Assembly (NCBI GenBank): GCA_030737835.1
Contig: CM060857.1
Location: 15,077,496-15,141,495, forward strand
Length of the DNA: 64,000 nt
Direction of reading: 5' to 3'
From: Acorus gramineus
Lineage: Eukaryota; Streptophyta; Magnoliopsida; Acorales; Acoraceae
Shown here: one piece after another, positions 24,401 through 36,611 of the stretch
Position numbering within the stretch: the stretch's first letter is position 1
Layout of the letters: the number at the start of each line of letters is the position of its first letter
The notes under the pieces: generated by a model
What the model saw: only the letters and a program-made list of their open reading frames with translations
What the model was told of the DNA's origin: nothing
The model's database searches: none
Translations under genes and position numbers: made by a program

Positions 24401-25091
24401 CCTCGCTTGGATGCATCATTTATGTTGTAGAAATACTTAATACATATTGAATTCCAAACTAGTCTAATGGTGAATTATGATGATCATTTTGCATGACTAG
24501 CTTCTACCATGTAAGTGGGGTTCAATTCTGAGCTTTGTAGTATGAAAGATTAAACACAATTGATCTGCACCTTCTTATTGGGTAATTATGATAAGTTTAT
24601 TTGAGGCCCTCTGCCTCTATCATTACTCTGAAAAAAGTGGTGCAGAGGAAATCATCTAGCCTTTCTTGGTTGAATGTTTTGATTGCACCGTTCATCAGTG
24701 TGGTGAATATAGACCTTTATAGAGTTATTCATCCATGGAGACATATTCTATATGATTTTTCCAGACAGCACCTGCATATTGGCGGAATCTGGATCCTTCA
24801 TGGCAAGGCACTGGCCCACCCATGAAGCGCTACTTCCACCCCAATGGATCCCACACTGCGGATCCTACTGATGAGGTGTGGGGTGGGCATGAGTGCACGT
24901 ATTCCATCGTCACCGGCTACGTCAGCGGTCGGATCAGGAACCACTATGTGAGGATGAACCGATGGCCGCAGATGATCATCTCTAGGAAGCCAGACTGGAG
25001 CTGGGAGATGTCGAATAACCTGTACTGCTACAACAGCATACCAGACTCTGACAAAGAGGGAGGTACCGGCCCTCTCTTTCCAGTCTGGTAA
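21436..25091 (+). CDS. F-box protein, 269 aa
   Basis: Exons 21436-21756, 23469-23573, 24335-24391 and 24765-25091, all GT-AG and all in phase 0, summing to 810 nt. The first 60 residues are low-complexity Glu/Arg/Gly (KERGRRKREGARGGDRGKE). An F-box follows at about 62-115 (DPLVLFGQDIMTMIMKCLD ... VLWDPMCEELW), the motif that binds SKP1 in SCF ubiquitin ligases. The rest is a compact Trp/Tyr-rich domain (YWRNLDPSWQGTGPPMKRYF, ... PDWSWEMSNNLYCYNSIP) with no Kelch or LRR repeats; it probably recognises the substrate. I recognise the architecture from plant F-box proteins but not the named subfamily. Intron 1 is 1.7 kb. The stop gives the C terminus GPLFPVW. Confidence 0.88.
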
Positions 25092-26356
25092 ACCAAGCTA
25101 TATCTACTACTGCTTATTTGCTACTATTATAACTTCTGCTACTACTGACAGTTCCATTATGTATACATATTTAGGGGTGGTTGTGTAATAGTTGTCTCTC
25201 AGAAGTCAGATCTGGTGCTAGAATGAGCATGTTATACTTGGTGTGTCTGGGGTTTGGTAAGGTGATAGTGTAATGAGCTGTGTAAATGTATGGTTGTGGG
25301 GAATCAAATTGTATATGTATGGTGTTGTATTGGAAACAAACTCTCCAAAAGTATATGCATGGTTTTTTGCTGCAGTTTGTTTTGATCTTTGTTTAATCAA
25401 TAGAAACCTTGATGGTGCTTTAGCACATTAGTTTTTTTTTTTTCTTTGCCCGTGTTCATCCTCTTAAGAGTCTGTACATGCTGGAATGATGATTAATGCA
25501 TATTTCATACTGAATGCTAATGTTATCGTTGTATCAATCAGTAAGCCGTGGGGAATTTGCATAGAAAAAGGATTCTGATAGCTGAATGAATCTTACTTGT
25601 CTTTGTACATCTGTGTGGTCTGTTTTAAGTGTTTATGGTGTCATGGCATTTTGGCCTTGGCTAAGATCCTCTATATTAAATTGTAGCAAAATATTGTCCA
25701 TTTATTCATGATTTTTGGTTTTAAACTATACTTTTTCTTTTTCAGGTCTTTTTCTGAGCTATCTCGCAGGCCACTGAATAAATTGTGCTGTACTCTGTTG
25801 AAGTTAATCTATATGGGGACTAGTTAGATTCCAATCACAATTGATTCTGAATATCAGTGGCCAAAGATATTAAGATAGTAAAGTCACCCAATCATACTTT
25901 TCATAGCCCATAGAATATCTTGCATACCATGAGTGCATTTGCTTCTGTTACGCAACTCTTATCACAACGCAGAACTATATCCATTATACGGAACAATTTC
26001 CAGTTCTTCGCAGTTTCTGCAATATATTAGATACCATTTCAGTGGCATTTTTTTATTAGGCTGTTATGGGAGTCATCGTGCTTAAGTAGGGGTTACTCTT
26101 ATTTGTTAGATCAACATATCTATCCACCTCTTACTTCTATACCAGGTTTGATGATCGGGCAATGCAAATGGCATCTGTTACATATCTGTGTTTAGAGGGA
26201 TGTGAAGAGGTTTCATTTGGGGGAAAAAGCAGTGTTTTGCAGAATATATGAAGAGCTTATAATGACTAAGGTATGTTACAAATCACAACACTCAGGGAGA
26301 GCTTTTTCTTTTCTTTCAACTGGTACAGATTGCAAAATACATGTTCACTTGGCAAC
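25092..26356. other. Convergent intergenic region between F-box gene and psaE
   Basis: The two genes are transcribed towards each other here. The first 300-350 bp after 25091 is probably the F-box 3' UTR, and the last part near 26356 the psaE 3' UTR. No other gene seen. Confidence 0.5.
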
Positions 26357-27275
26357 TCAAGCCACCTCCTGAATTTCATCAAGAGCATAGTTGTTGGTCG
26401 AGACATTGGCGTAATTCACCTTGTTGAATCGAACGACCACTGGGTAGCGGGTGTTAGGGTCCTGAAGCATTTTTTTTTATGTTGTAGGCATTAATAAACA
26501 AATAAATCTCACACACAGACACACAAATTAGAGAGTACCTGATCAACAGCAACGACGGATCCCACACCATTGAACCAGTAGGATTCCTTTCTGAGGATCT
26601 TCACCTACAGGGGGAAAATAAGGGTGAATGGCATGAATGTCTTGAAATGAATTGAGTTTTGTTCATGGGTTTTGTTAGTGTCTTGTTATTGGATGTTTTT
26701 TTTTTTACCGAATGTAGAGATGAGACCATGTTCATATCTTTTGCATTACAGCTTGTAGTAGGGATTCATGATTTACTTGAAGTCGTCTTTGTAAACTAAG
26801 AGAGTAACATAAATTTTTATGTTGGTCTTTGTTTCTGCAGCCCATACTTTTTAGTGAGCATCTAAAATGAGAGCTTCCTTGTAGCAGTTTTTGTTGCAAA
26901 ACATAACATATATTTAGCTTGACAATCAATTATCCGAAATAGATCTGTTTATGCTCTGAATCTGAGAAGATCTGATAATTTGATTTAAATATTTGGATAA
27001 GATACAAATAGTAAGTTGCCTATTCTGTATTGAGTTACCTTGGTTCCTCTCTTGGGGCCAACTGGAGGCGGCTTGGCGGGGGCAGCCGCTGGGGCCGCAC
27101 GCTCTGCAGGTGCGGCCGGGGGAGCCGCGGCGTCCTCAGCCCGCACAACGAGCCTCCTGAGGTTCGAGTCTTTCCTGGAGAAGGAGATGCAGCTGGGAGA
27201 AGCAGTTTTTGTGTTGCCAAGGTTTGGTGTGAACACAAAAGGTGAGGCTGCTGAAGCCATGTTAGTAGTGGCCAT
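26357..27275 (-). CDS. PSAE: Photosystem I reaction centre subunit IV (PsaE) precursor, chloroplastic, 135 aa
   Basis: Exons 27275-27039, 26604-26539 and 26461-26357, GT-AG, all phase 0. The N terminus ([15 protein letters not shown] ...) is a chloroplast transit peptide ending near LVVRAED, followed by the Ala/Pro-rich stretch normal for plant PsaE. The mature SH3-like domain begins at [18 protein letters not shown] and contains [28 protein letters not shown] and [11 protein letters not shown]. PsaE is a stromal subunit of photosystem I that helps dock ferredoxin and supports cyclic electron flow. The ATG at 27275 is preceded by a GA-rich leader; no in-frame ATG lies upstream in the leader. 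Length is usual for the family and nothing is missing. Confidence 0.97.
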
Positions 27276-29015
27276 TGCTTCTCTATCTCTCTCACTCACA
27301 CAGTTTGTGTCAACTGAGATGGGACTTTGAGAGGTGCGTGTGGCTTCACATGAAAATAAAAATCTTTAGATTGAGAGGTGTCAAATGAGCCTCTCTTTCT
27401 TTTTTTTAGTTGGATTTTTTTTTTCTTTTTCTTGGGGGAATTCTCTAGGACTGTGGATTGTTCATTTCCACCAATGGAGTGATGACATGTAAGCACCATA
27501 TCCATTCTTTTAGATAACATCATCTTCTTCTGGTTTTAAACTTCCATGCACACTGCAACTTGAGCTCTAATGTAAATCAGTTATTAATTTTTTTTTAATA
27601 TGTAATTGTCTAATAAAATACAAAGCAGAGTGTGGTCCCTGAATGAATTGAATGCTTAATTTTAAAAGATTATACTTGAAGAAAGTATGAGCTGTAAAAA
27701 GAACATAAATGACTGTATCATCATCGTTGGCTACATCCACAGTACATGAACGTCTATTGATGTTTAAAAGTACCATGATATTTTTATTTTGGATGGTGCT
27801 ATGGATTTGTTTACTGTCTTCGTATGTTTTTTTTATTGTTTTAAAAAAGTATGTCTTTAATCTCATGTATCGAAATATGTACATTCTTTTTTGAAGAAAG
27901 AAATATGTACATTCTTATTAAACATTTAAGAAAGCATATAGATTGTTAAGAAAATGGGATTACATGAGGCTTCCTGTGAGGATTGTGTGTGACATTTTTT
28001 TAATATGTAGTCTCTTGCAATTTTCTTTTTTCTTTTTAATTACCTAAGAGGTATATATATATATTATTGGACTATATATATATATTTTTTTATGAATGTA
28101 TATAAAATTACACTTTCAAAAGATTCAAAACATGTAAATATTGACTGCAAGTCACACTATTTTCAAAAGACTTTTACTAACATCATTCATTAAATAAAGA
28201 GAGGTGTTATAATCTTTGTTAAGCATGTAATTTTTTTTTTTTAATTCAATGTTTTGTTCCATGAAATATACATGTTTAAAAAAACATAGAACATGTGCCG
28301 ATAACAAGTGGGACAACATCATCCATTAAACTAACTGTTTATGTACTTTGAATGGACGAACTGGATGAAACAAACATGATAGGTATGAACACATGATTGA
28401 TTCACACGTGGGAAACCCAAGATTTTCTTTTGCTCCATGAAATCTAAAATTCAAAAGCATAATCTTCTAAATGTTTAATAATAATAAAAGAAGAAGCAAT
28501 CTTCCAAAAAAAAGAAAAAGAAAAAGTGAAATCAAAGGCATGATATCTTATGAAGATATGAACATTAAAATGTACAAGATCTTTTGAAAATTGCCCAACT
28601 TCATAACCATATATATATATATATATATATGTATTGGACCCCTGCAATTCCTCTGTAAAACATTGTTCACTCACTCTGCAATGAAGATTTGGATCAAACA
28701 TCAATGAAGGACAAATGCTCTCCATTAAAGATGTCTGAAGCTGGAACTACAAAGCTTATCTGATTGAAACGATGTTCTTCGTGAGATTCAACCAGTCCCT
28801 TTGGAGGGTCAGTGTAGAACAGTCATTTTCATGTTATTAAGCATGCAGAAAACCTTCCAATGAAGTTACCTGAGCTTGATAAGCTGTTGGGTTTTTGGAT
28901 TCCCAGGAGAGACCACAGATATCATCCACACAGTAAATTCTGTGTGTTTTTGGGCCATTGATCCAGTCTAGGTTTTGATCGATTTGAATGTAATTTATGT
29001 TCTGCGTTTTGTGTT
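27276..29015. other. psaE upstream region and AT-rich intergenic sequence
   Basis: The psaE promoter should lie within the first few hundred bases above 27275; I see no certain TATA box. The rest is AT-rich, with (TA)n runs near 28052-28085 and 28609-28630, and no supportable gene. Confidence 0.45.
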
Positions 29016-30007
29016 TGTTGGGTTTTGAAAGAGCATTTCAAAAAATAAAGTTTCAAAATTATATATTTGGTATGGAAATATATGTTAATATATTTATTTC
29101 AAATTTTAGTCTCTCACAGGATTTCAAATAATCACCGATCAGGGTTTGGATATAAAATGGACAAGGCTATAATTGGATGTGTATGTATACATGACATGTG
29201 GATGAGGATTTGACATGATTCATGTGTTTTTGGCTAATGGAATAGGTACATTGAATTCTAATTATGAAATGAAATATGCAAGGTTCATATGTGTATGATT
29301 CTTAGATGAACCTTGCGTTGGAATGAATTCATATTTAAAGCATTGAATATGTAGAATTCATGTATATATGATTTTTATAATGAACATAGGGTGGAATGAA
29401 CCTAAATTAAGGTTTTGCATATGCAAAGTTTTTCATTTCAATGATGCACCTAGGTTAGATACATGAATTGACAATAAAAGAGTTTATTATGTACTTTGAA
29501 TTTACCACTCCCATTAAATATGGAACAATAAACCATGCATGAAATAATTGTAAGTCCATTATTTTTAAATTGAATGAATACTTTGAATTTGGAGATGACT
29601 CTTAGTGTTAAGCAACCTAGAGACTTATATAAAAGGACTCATGTTTGTCATTCTATCGATCCAAGTCACAAAGTGTGTATCCATTCAAAGAGAGAGAGTC
29701 TCTTGTGAGAATTTGTGAGAGATAGCCCTGACGTCCTATTAATCTGGTAGCCCGAGTACTTTTGTTGTGAGAGTTCTAAGCTAGTTTTTTATTCTATCTT
29801 AGCGTGCATATTGTGTGAGCTTGCTGGATCCTCATGGCGGTTCGATTCATGACTTCTGTATCTAGAGGAACCGAATAATGCCTTAAGCGTCGTAGCGGGC
29901 TTCACCCATCCATTCATCTCTCACTCCCTCTCTTTATCTCTATTGTTTTAGTATTTGATTTTGCCGATTTTTTTTATTTCACCCCATTTTCGTCTAATCC
30001 TATAACA
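29016..30007 (+). mobile_element. Probable solo LTR
   Basis: Starts TGTTGGG and ends CCTATAACA, flanked by GTGTT (29011-29015) and ATGTT (30008-30012), a 4-of-5 match expected of a 5-bp target duplication. Inside, ACTTATATAAAAGGACTC (about 29612-29631) looks like a TATA box followed by a leader-like stretch, as in an LTR promoter. There is no partner repeat, primer-binding site or coding region in the window, so it is a solo LTR if the call is right. The boundaries rest on weak evidence. Confidence 0.4.
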
Positions 30008-30012
30008 ATGTT

Positions 30013-31223
30013 TAATATCATGGGTTTTTAATTTTGAGGGTTGCTCTATATTTGGATGTGTGATTGAAATGTTCAGATTTTTAAAATCTTGCGTTTCAAA
30101 CTTAGCTTTTAAAAAATGTTATTTTTTTAATTTTTCAATCGTTGGATTTTTTTTGCCTAAACAAACAATAGGGGATTTAAAAAGCTAATCCATAAAACTA
30201 GAGTGCTGGTATACTTAGTTTTTTTCTCAATCCAAAATACAGTCCTATATACCACTTTAACAAATCCAGTGAAGCATATATCTAGTTAGATGTTATATAT
30301 ACCACATTAAATATTTTCTTATTTTTATTAAAAATAGGTTCATTCAATTCGAAATAGAGTGATATACATTTTTTTATCAAAGTATATACCTCATTAGATG
30401 ATGTTTACTATTTTTTTAAAAATAAAAACATGTGAGGTCTAAATTTTGGTTGATGAATGTGACTAAGTCTAACATGTTCCATAAAACTATGCTTGGACAT
30501 GTAAAAAATATAAAATAGGGCCCAAATATTCAGATTTTCGTATTATCCTGATCTTATTCTACTATTGTAAAAAATATTCAGATTCGTAGAAGTGATTATT
30601 ATATCCTAATCCAGTTACCTTAAGCATCCATAACATACTGATAAAAAAATATAAAATAGGGTCTAGTTTGACCAGGTTCAACCGGTTTAAGTTTCAACTC
30701 GTCCAAGTTTCACTGTTGTAAAAATAAAAGTGAAAATGTAATTTTTTTTATTGAAACATATACCTCATTTAATATGAGTATATAACGCTAATAAAGTATA
30801 TGAGACTGAAATTGAGACTGAAAAAAGAAAAGTGTAGAACAACACTTGGTTTTGTTTGAATCTGCATTTGAATATGTTTTGCATTTGAAAAATTAAACGC
30901 GGATTCAAACACATTTTCAATGTTTAGTTTTTTAAACTACCATCTTACATTTTTAGCCAAAAAAATTTTCAATTGAAAAACTAATAAAACAACGCTTTTC
31001 AAAAATCGGAGTTTGAAACACGAGATTCTAAAAATGCAGCCTTACTTCTTTCACATCAAACCCATAAAGACGGATAAGATTCCCTATCCATGCACCCAAA
31101 CAGCATTATCCTTTGCAATCCTGCCTGAACCCAGTCGATTAAACCGTCGCCAATGTCACGTGTAAGCAAGCTTTCCTGGCGCGCGCGATCAAGATTCGAA
31201 AAAAGAAAACACACGAAAACAGA
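30013..31223. other. AT-rich intergenic sequence upstream of the 653-aa gene
   Basis: Mostly AT-rich repeat-like sequence with no gene. The final part (about 31050-31223) should contain the promoter and leader of the plus-strand gene starting at 31224. Confidence 0.45.
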
Positions 31224-34200
31224 ATGTACGATCGACCAACCACTTTGCGGAAGGACCTCCTCGCTAGGGTTTCTCGTCAAACCTCCGGTAAATCTTTTCT
31301 GAAAAATTTTGACCGAATTTGTTAGTCTGTAAATTTTTAAGAAAAATCAAACTCGGATTCAGGGCTTGCAGTCCTGATTGAAATTAATTTCTTGAGGGTT
31401 TACTGTAATCTTTGTTGGATTATGTCTGTAAAACCCTAAAAAGAGCCCCTCTTTAGTGGCGAAGATAAATTGAAAGTGCTGGCATATTAAAAGAAATGAT
31501 TGTGATCCCCTTTGAAGCGCAAATGACATCCATTTTTGTATTTGTATGGTGTCACATGATTTTCGACTTTCAAAAATGGTGTTTTTTTAAACTTTTGGAG
31601 TGTTTTATATGATTCAAGGTGATACCTTTGGGTTGGGGAAACATGGATGTATTTGAATGGCTCGCTAGGGTTGCAAATATTATCTAGGGTTTTCAATTTC
31701 CATTTCTGAGTAGCAAAGATGACCCTTTAAACCTTTTCACAATTCCATATATAGGCATGTGCATTCCTTTGTCCAAGGATTACTACAGTAAAGGATAATA
31801 TGTCGCGCAAATAAAGGTTTTTCGTTCATGAATTGGTAAAAGAGATAATCAGATGGAATTCCTGCCTATTCTTTGTGCTTTGAGTAATGTATTGCTGCTT
31901 TAGCTGTCTCAAAGCTCATGTAATGAGTCCCATTAGTTATGAGAATTGACACTCTTTTATAGGACCTTCTAAGTAACTTTTTTAGATAATCTGTCCCAAA
32001 AACAGGAAGATAATCCCTCCACCTAGGAATTAACCGTAAAGATTCATTTATTATTCATTGGGTTTCGTACATGCCCTTTCATATCATTAGCAGCATGATC
32101 TTATTCTACCAAATTGTGGCAGCCAGTCTGAAGCTTTGTGTGTTAATGTTGTGTTATAAACAGGTGTGAGTAGGAGAAAAAGAGTAAGGTTTGCAGATCA
32201 TAAACCTAGTATTGGAACATCCTCAAAACGAAATCATGCGTCTCATCCAACTGAAAGAAGTTCTCATCAAAGCAGTAGGTTACTTGTTTTTATGCTTTAC
32301 ATTCGTTCTGCCTTTTTATGCATTTTTAATTGGTGATGCATGCATTTTGAGGAAATGTTGTCGTCTGTGGATGATGACAGTTTTCTGGCCCTTATCATTC
32401 ATCTGAAATATGTAATATTTTGTTTAAAATGTTCTTTGCAGTTAATCACCCAAAAACTTCTGAATATGTATTTTATAAGAAATTATTGGAAGATGCTGGT
32501 CATGGTGTTGATTATTGCCTGCCACACGACCATGATGACCATCTAAAAAAATCCAGAGATACTGACTGCATGGAAGGTGACATAATAAAGATTAGTACTT
32601 TTTATTTGATCTCTTAGAAGTAATTTTGCATGCGGGTCAATACTATTTTGTATTCCAAGTATCATTTTCGCACTCAGATTCTAGTTTATCTAACCAAATA
32701 AATGTCATTCCAGAGTTGGAAAACAACATTGTTTGCAACTGCGAGGTTGAAAGATCTGTATCACCTGCTAAAACAGTTGCATCTGCTCATCAGAGACTTT
32801 TTTCCTTGCCCAGGGAGGCCCCAAGGAATTCAGGTTTGCAGTATAGTTAGTATCAATCGTGATTCCCTAGGAAGATTGGACACTTCATGTCCGTGTTCGA
32901 CTTGTATCCGACATAGACACGACACGGAATGCGTTGGACACGTTTCATATGTGTCCAAAATTCAAAAATAATTTTATTAAGTTATTGATATGCCTGGGAT
33001 GCATGATGGACATGGCATGGATACACAACACTTACGCTTCACGATATTGAAATATTTTTTTACTAATTATTTCTAAGGTTTATGTTCACATAAAACCATA
33101 TGATGTTAAAATTTTTAATGGAGTTGGATAGTTTTTTTTATTTTTGAAGCAAATGGAGTTGGATAGTTGACATACCATTGTAGGTTTATCAATTTTTTTT
33201 TTAGTATATGGAGGCGTGCTCTATTTTTTCAAATAATCATAATATAACATCTTATTTATTTATTTTTTCATCATCATGTTTTTGCCATGTCAATGTCGTA
33301 GTTTTTCAAGTTTTACCGTGTCACCGTGCCCATAATATGTTGCGTTCGTGTCCGTCCTGTGTCTGTGCCACTCTCCATTGGTGACTCCATATTTCCTCAC
33401 TGGTGATATTCCTTTGGAAATCTGAGTTTATAGATTCTTATAGTTTGCCTTTAAATTGATGTTCAAAATGTACTGCCTGAATCTGATTCAACTCTTTGAC
33501 AACCAGGCTTCGACTCCCACACTTGTCAACTACAAAACCAGGAGAAACACTCAAAAGAATTCGAGGAACATTGTGACATAAGGGGTAGGCTGTAATGAAG
33601 AATTAAGCGCATTCATTAGGCACTAGTAGTCTTTTTGCTTCTTTTCCAAGATGAATTTTTAATCTTGGTAGTAATTTTTTGCAGAACCATATGATGGAAA
33701 CTTAAGAACGTTTGATGGAGACTTAAGAATGTTTGGGAAGGGAAACTCATCACCAAATGTTCAGAAGATTTTGGATTTTGTAGAAGGCTCCCCTGTGTTA
33801 CCAGCCTGTATCCTAAGGAACTCAGGTTCCACTTCAATCGAGTAACATTATGATTATGTTGAAGTACCATAGATTAAAGCTTTATATTATGGAAGGTTAA
33901 AAAGGACACACAAGTGACACATTTACAAAACTTTCAGAACTCCAGTATGATTTTGGAGACATCTTCCCTCAAAAGCGTCAAAAATTACTTCGGTCAGCAG
34001 CAGGAGCCCTATCTGTCGAAGTGGACAAGTTTACTACAGAAGGGTTAGACACATTTTAATTAGATGCATTTTTATATTGTTTCAGATTGTTGTTCTAATT
34101 ATAACATGGTTTTCAGATTTGATTTGATCTCAGAGTTTCTGCAGCGGCTGGGAATTGAGAGCATTGCAAAACCAGTAAGTTCTCTGATTCTTATAAATGT

Positions 34201-35414
34201 TTCTGGAGTTATAAAAACTCTTGGTCCTAAAGATTCTTTTTGTTGATGTCTATAAATGGTTTCTTCTTGAATCTTGAAATAAAAATCTTATTCCATGGCA
34301 GAGAGGAACTCGCGCCTCAAGATTAGGAGAGATGACCTTAAACAACGAACCACGATCACTAACTTCTCCTGAATCAGATGAATGTTTTGAAAGAGTATGC
34401 AAGATACAAAGGAGGGATCGTACAGAAACAACATATGGATATGATATGGACAAGCTGCCACTTAAATGTTGGGATGAAGAATCTGAAAATCTCATTTTCT
34501 CACCATTGGATTTTTTCAGTTCCCTATCTCCAACTTGGCTAGAGCATAAGACGGGCTCCCAATCACATAGGAGGCGTGATTTTCTATTAGATGATGGAAG
34601 AATTAGAGAGCTGCATGATCCGATGCAAACTACTCCCCTAGCTCTTCATCATGTTGAGATCACATTTGATGAATATGAACAGCTTACATCGGAGCAAATG
34701 CTGATTGACTTGGAATGCCCAGTCGACAAGAGCTTAACTTGTTACAGCAAGAAGAAACCCTTCCTAGGTATGGATTCAGTTTCCAACTGTCATGTTCAGT
34801 CTGATGATTTTAAACTACTGGGATGGGTTGATACTCAAATGGAGAATGGAACAGAATCGCTCGTCGCATCTGATTCTTTGAAGCTGAACTTATGTCAATC
34901 TGTTCTCTCCCCACCTTGGGAGGATGGGTTCGATCAAGGATATGACAGCAGAATTGGAGTCATGTTGCGCTCTCCAGATACTGTCACCAGTTGTGACACT
35001 CCATGCAAAGATTTATCACTGGGCATCTTCTCGGATTGTAGTCTTTGTAGGAAAATCTGTTATCCAGAACAGTTGCAATTAACCCAGTATAATGCCCAAG
35101 ACAATATGGCTTCAACTGAGTTCTGTGGGTTGAATGAAAGGTATACAGATAGTGATTCCATGGGTTCTGCGTGGGACATCAGCCTTACAGGGAAGCCATT
35201 TTCAGATTTGTTCTGTCAAAACCTAGAAGCTCTATTAATGTATTCCCAAGGTGACAATCAATCAGGACTGAAGTGCCTGTCAACTGATTTCTTCCGAGAG
35301 CAGCAGCTATCAACCCATTTGGATATTCAACACCATATACAGAGGATAGAAAGCATTCTCAAGGCACATGATGGGAATCTATGGCATCCAGAATATAACC
35401 ACAGTTTATTTTAG
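31224..35414 (+). CDS. Unrecognised 653-aa plant protein with N-terminal KRVRF motif
   Basis: Nine exons: 31224-31287, 32164-32274, 32442-32576, 32678-32833, 33507-33584, 33685-33825, 33938-34043, 34117-34174 and 34302-35414. All are GT-AG, with consistent phases closing to 1962 nt, which is strong evidence of a real gene. The N terminus is basic (MYDRPTTLRKDLLARVSRQT) and is followed by SRRKRVRFADHKP, where K-R-V-R-F (residues 27-31) fits the RVxF docking consensus of protein phosphatase 1. The middle and C-terminal parts are mostly polar and acidic and look disordered, with scattered Cys (CSLCRKIC near 529-535) and a final helix-like stretch (HHIQRIESILKAHDG). I see no known domain, signal peptide or membrane segment. 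Function unknown; a regulatory or nuclear scaffold role is only a guess. Confidence 0.85.
32834..33506 (+). repeat. Repeat-derived sequence in intron 4 of the 653-aa gene
   Basis: The intron contains runs built from GTGTCC/GACACG words on both sides (TAGACACGACACGGAATGCG near 32915; GTGTCCGTCCTGTGTCTGTG near 33350) with AT-rich sequence between. This resembles a known style of plant interspersed repeat, but I cannot define ends or a target duplication. Confidence 0.35.
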
Positions 35415-36611
35415 TTTCAACTTTTTTTCTACTGAGCATAACTTTCTTCCAATGTTGCTCCGCTGTGGTTATGAACATGAAGATTGAATCCTTTTTTTTA
35501 AACATTCTTTTTGACAACCATTTGGAGCTTGAACTGATAGACCAAATTTGACATTGAGGTTCAAACTAACCAGTCTAGCTGAAGTAATGTTGTGAGTATT
35601 TTTCAGCATCGCTGATCTTCGCATTGCGCTTCATGTCTGACATGCTACTGCGGGTTGGGCCAACTATGAACAACAGAGAATTGCAAATGTATTTTGTTCC
35701 CTCATTAAGATCAATTTAGACCAGTGTTTATCTGCTGGTCGATGTGATCTGTACAGTATCTTTCGGAAAACAGTGATGTATGATAAACCCAGACTCTGAT
35801 ATACTCAATTCAAGAATGTCATGAATTGCTTAGGCTTGGGAATTTGATATTTGACATGGATTCTGTACATGAACTAACATTGTCATATTCCGAGAGGAGA
35901 CCTGTCTAGATTCCAAGAAAAAGTTGGGGGACCATATTCAATTCCTTCTTTTTTTTCTAAAATCAAACTATATGCTATTACATTCAAAGTCTCTCAGCTG
36001 TCTACGCATTATAACAGTACAATATATACTATATTATCGCATTATATACTGTATTATCATAATATATAAAGATTATTTTTTTTCAAAAAAAAAAATACAT
36101 TAATATATCTTAATATACACTTTATTTTTTAATAGTATATATTTCAATAGACTATATTTTATTTGAAAAACGTTAAGCTGTGAGGATTGCGGAAACGGCT
36201 GCACATAGGGCTAAACATGTCATTTTCCATCAAATAAAGCAACCATCAAACCCCAAGACTTCTTGCAATTTAGAACATGACAGCCGTATCAAGAAACAAA
36301 TAGACCAACATGGTGCCCATATATAACAATCTAACTAAACTGGTACTGCTTGCATATGGAGAGTTGAAGTTTATTCAGTCTTACAAAATCATACATGTAT
36401 GGATTTCCTAAAGAACACAAAATTTCTACTTTTGAGGCCACTTTCAACAAAGAGCTCCTCAACCACCAGATGTGAGAAATTTAAGAATGAAGGGCCAAGC
36501 AATTGAGTAGAGGTCCTCAGATGTTCATTTCTTCATGCTTCACCCTAATTTCCAACTCACTCACGACTAACGAGGGCTATGAGCTATCCATATATGAGTT
36601 ACTACTATATA
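35415..36611. other. Convergent 3' region between the 653-aa gene and PTAC3
   Basis: Probable 3' UTRs of both genes with an AT-rich centre (about 36010-36180). No further gene seen. Confidence 0.5.

Noticed and set aside
24601..24825. 74-codon plus-strand frame across the last F-box intron and exon
   Set aside because: It overlaps the real exon 24765-25091 in a different frame.
32701..32971. 89-codon plus-strand frame over exon 4 of the 653-aa gene
   Set aside because: Wrong frame; the exon frame that joins its neighbours in phase is different.
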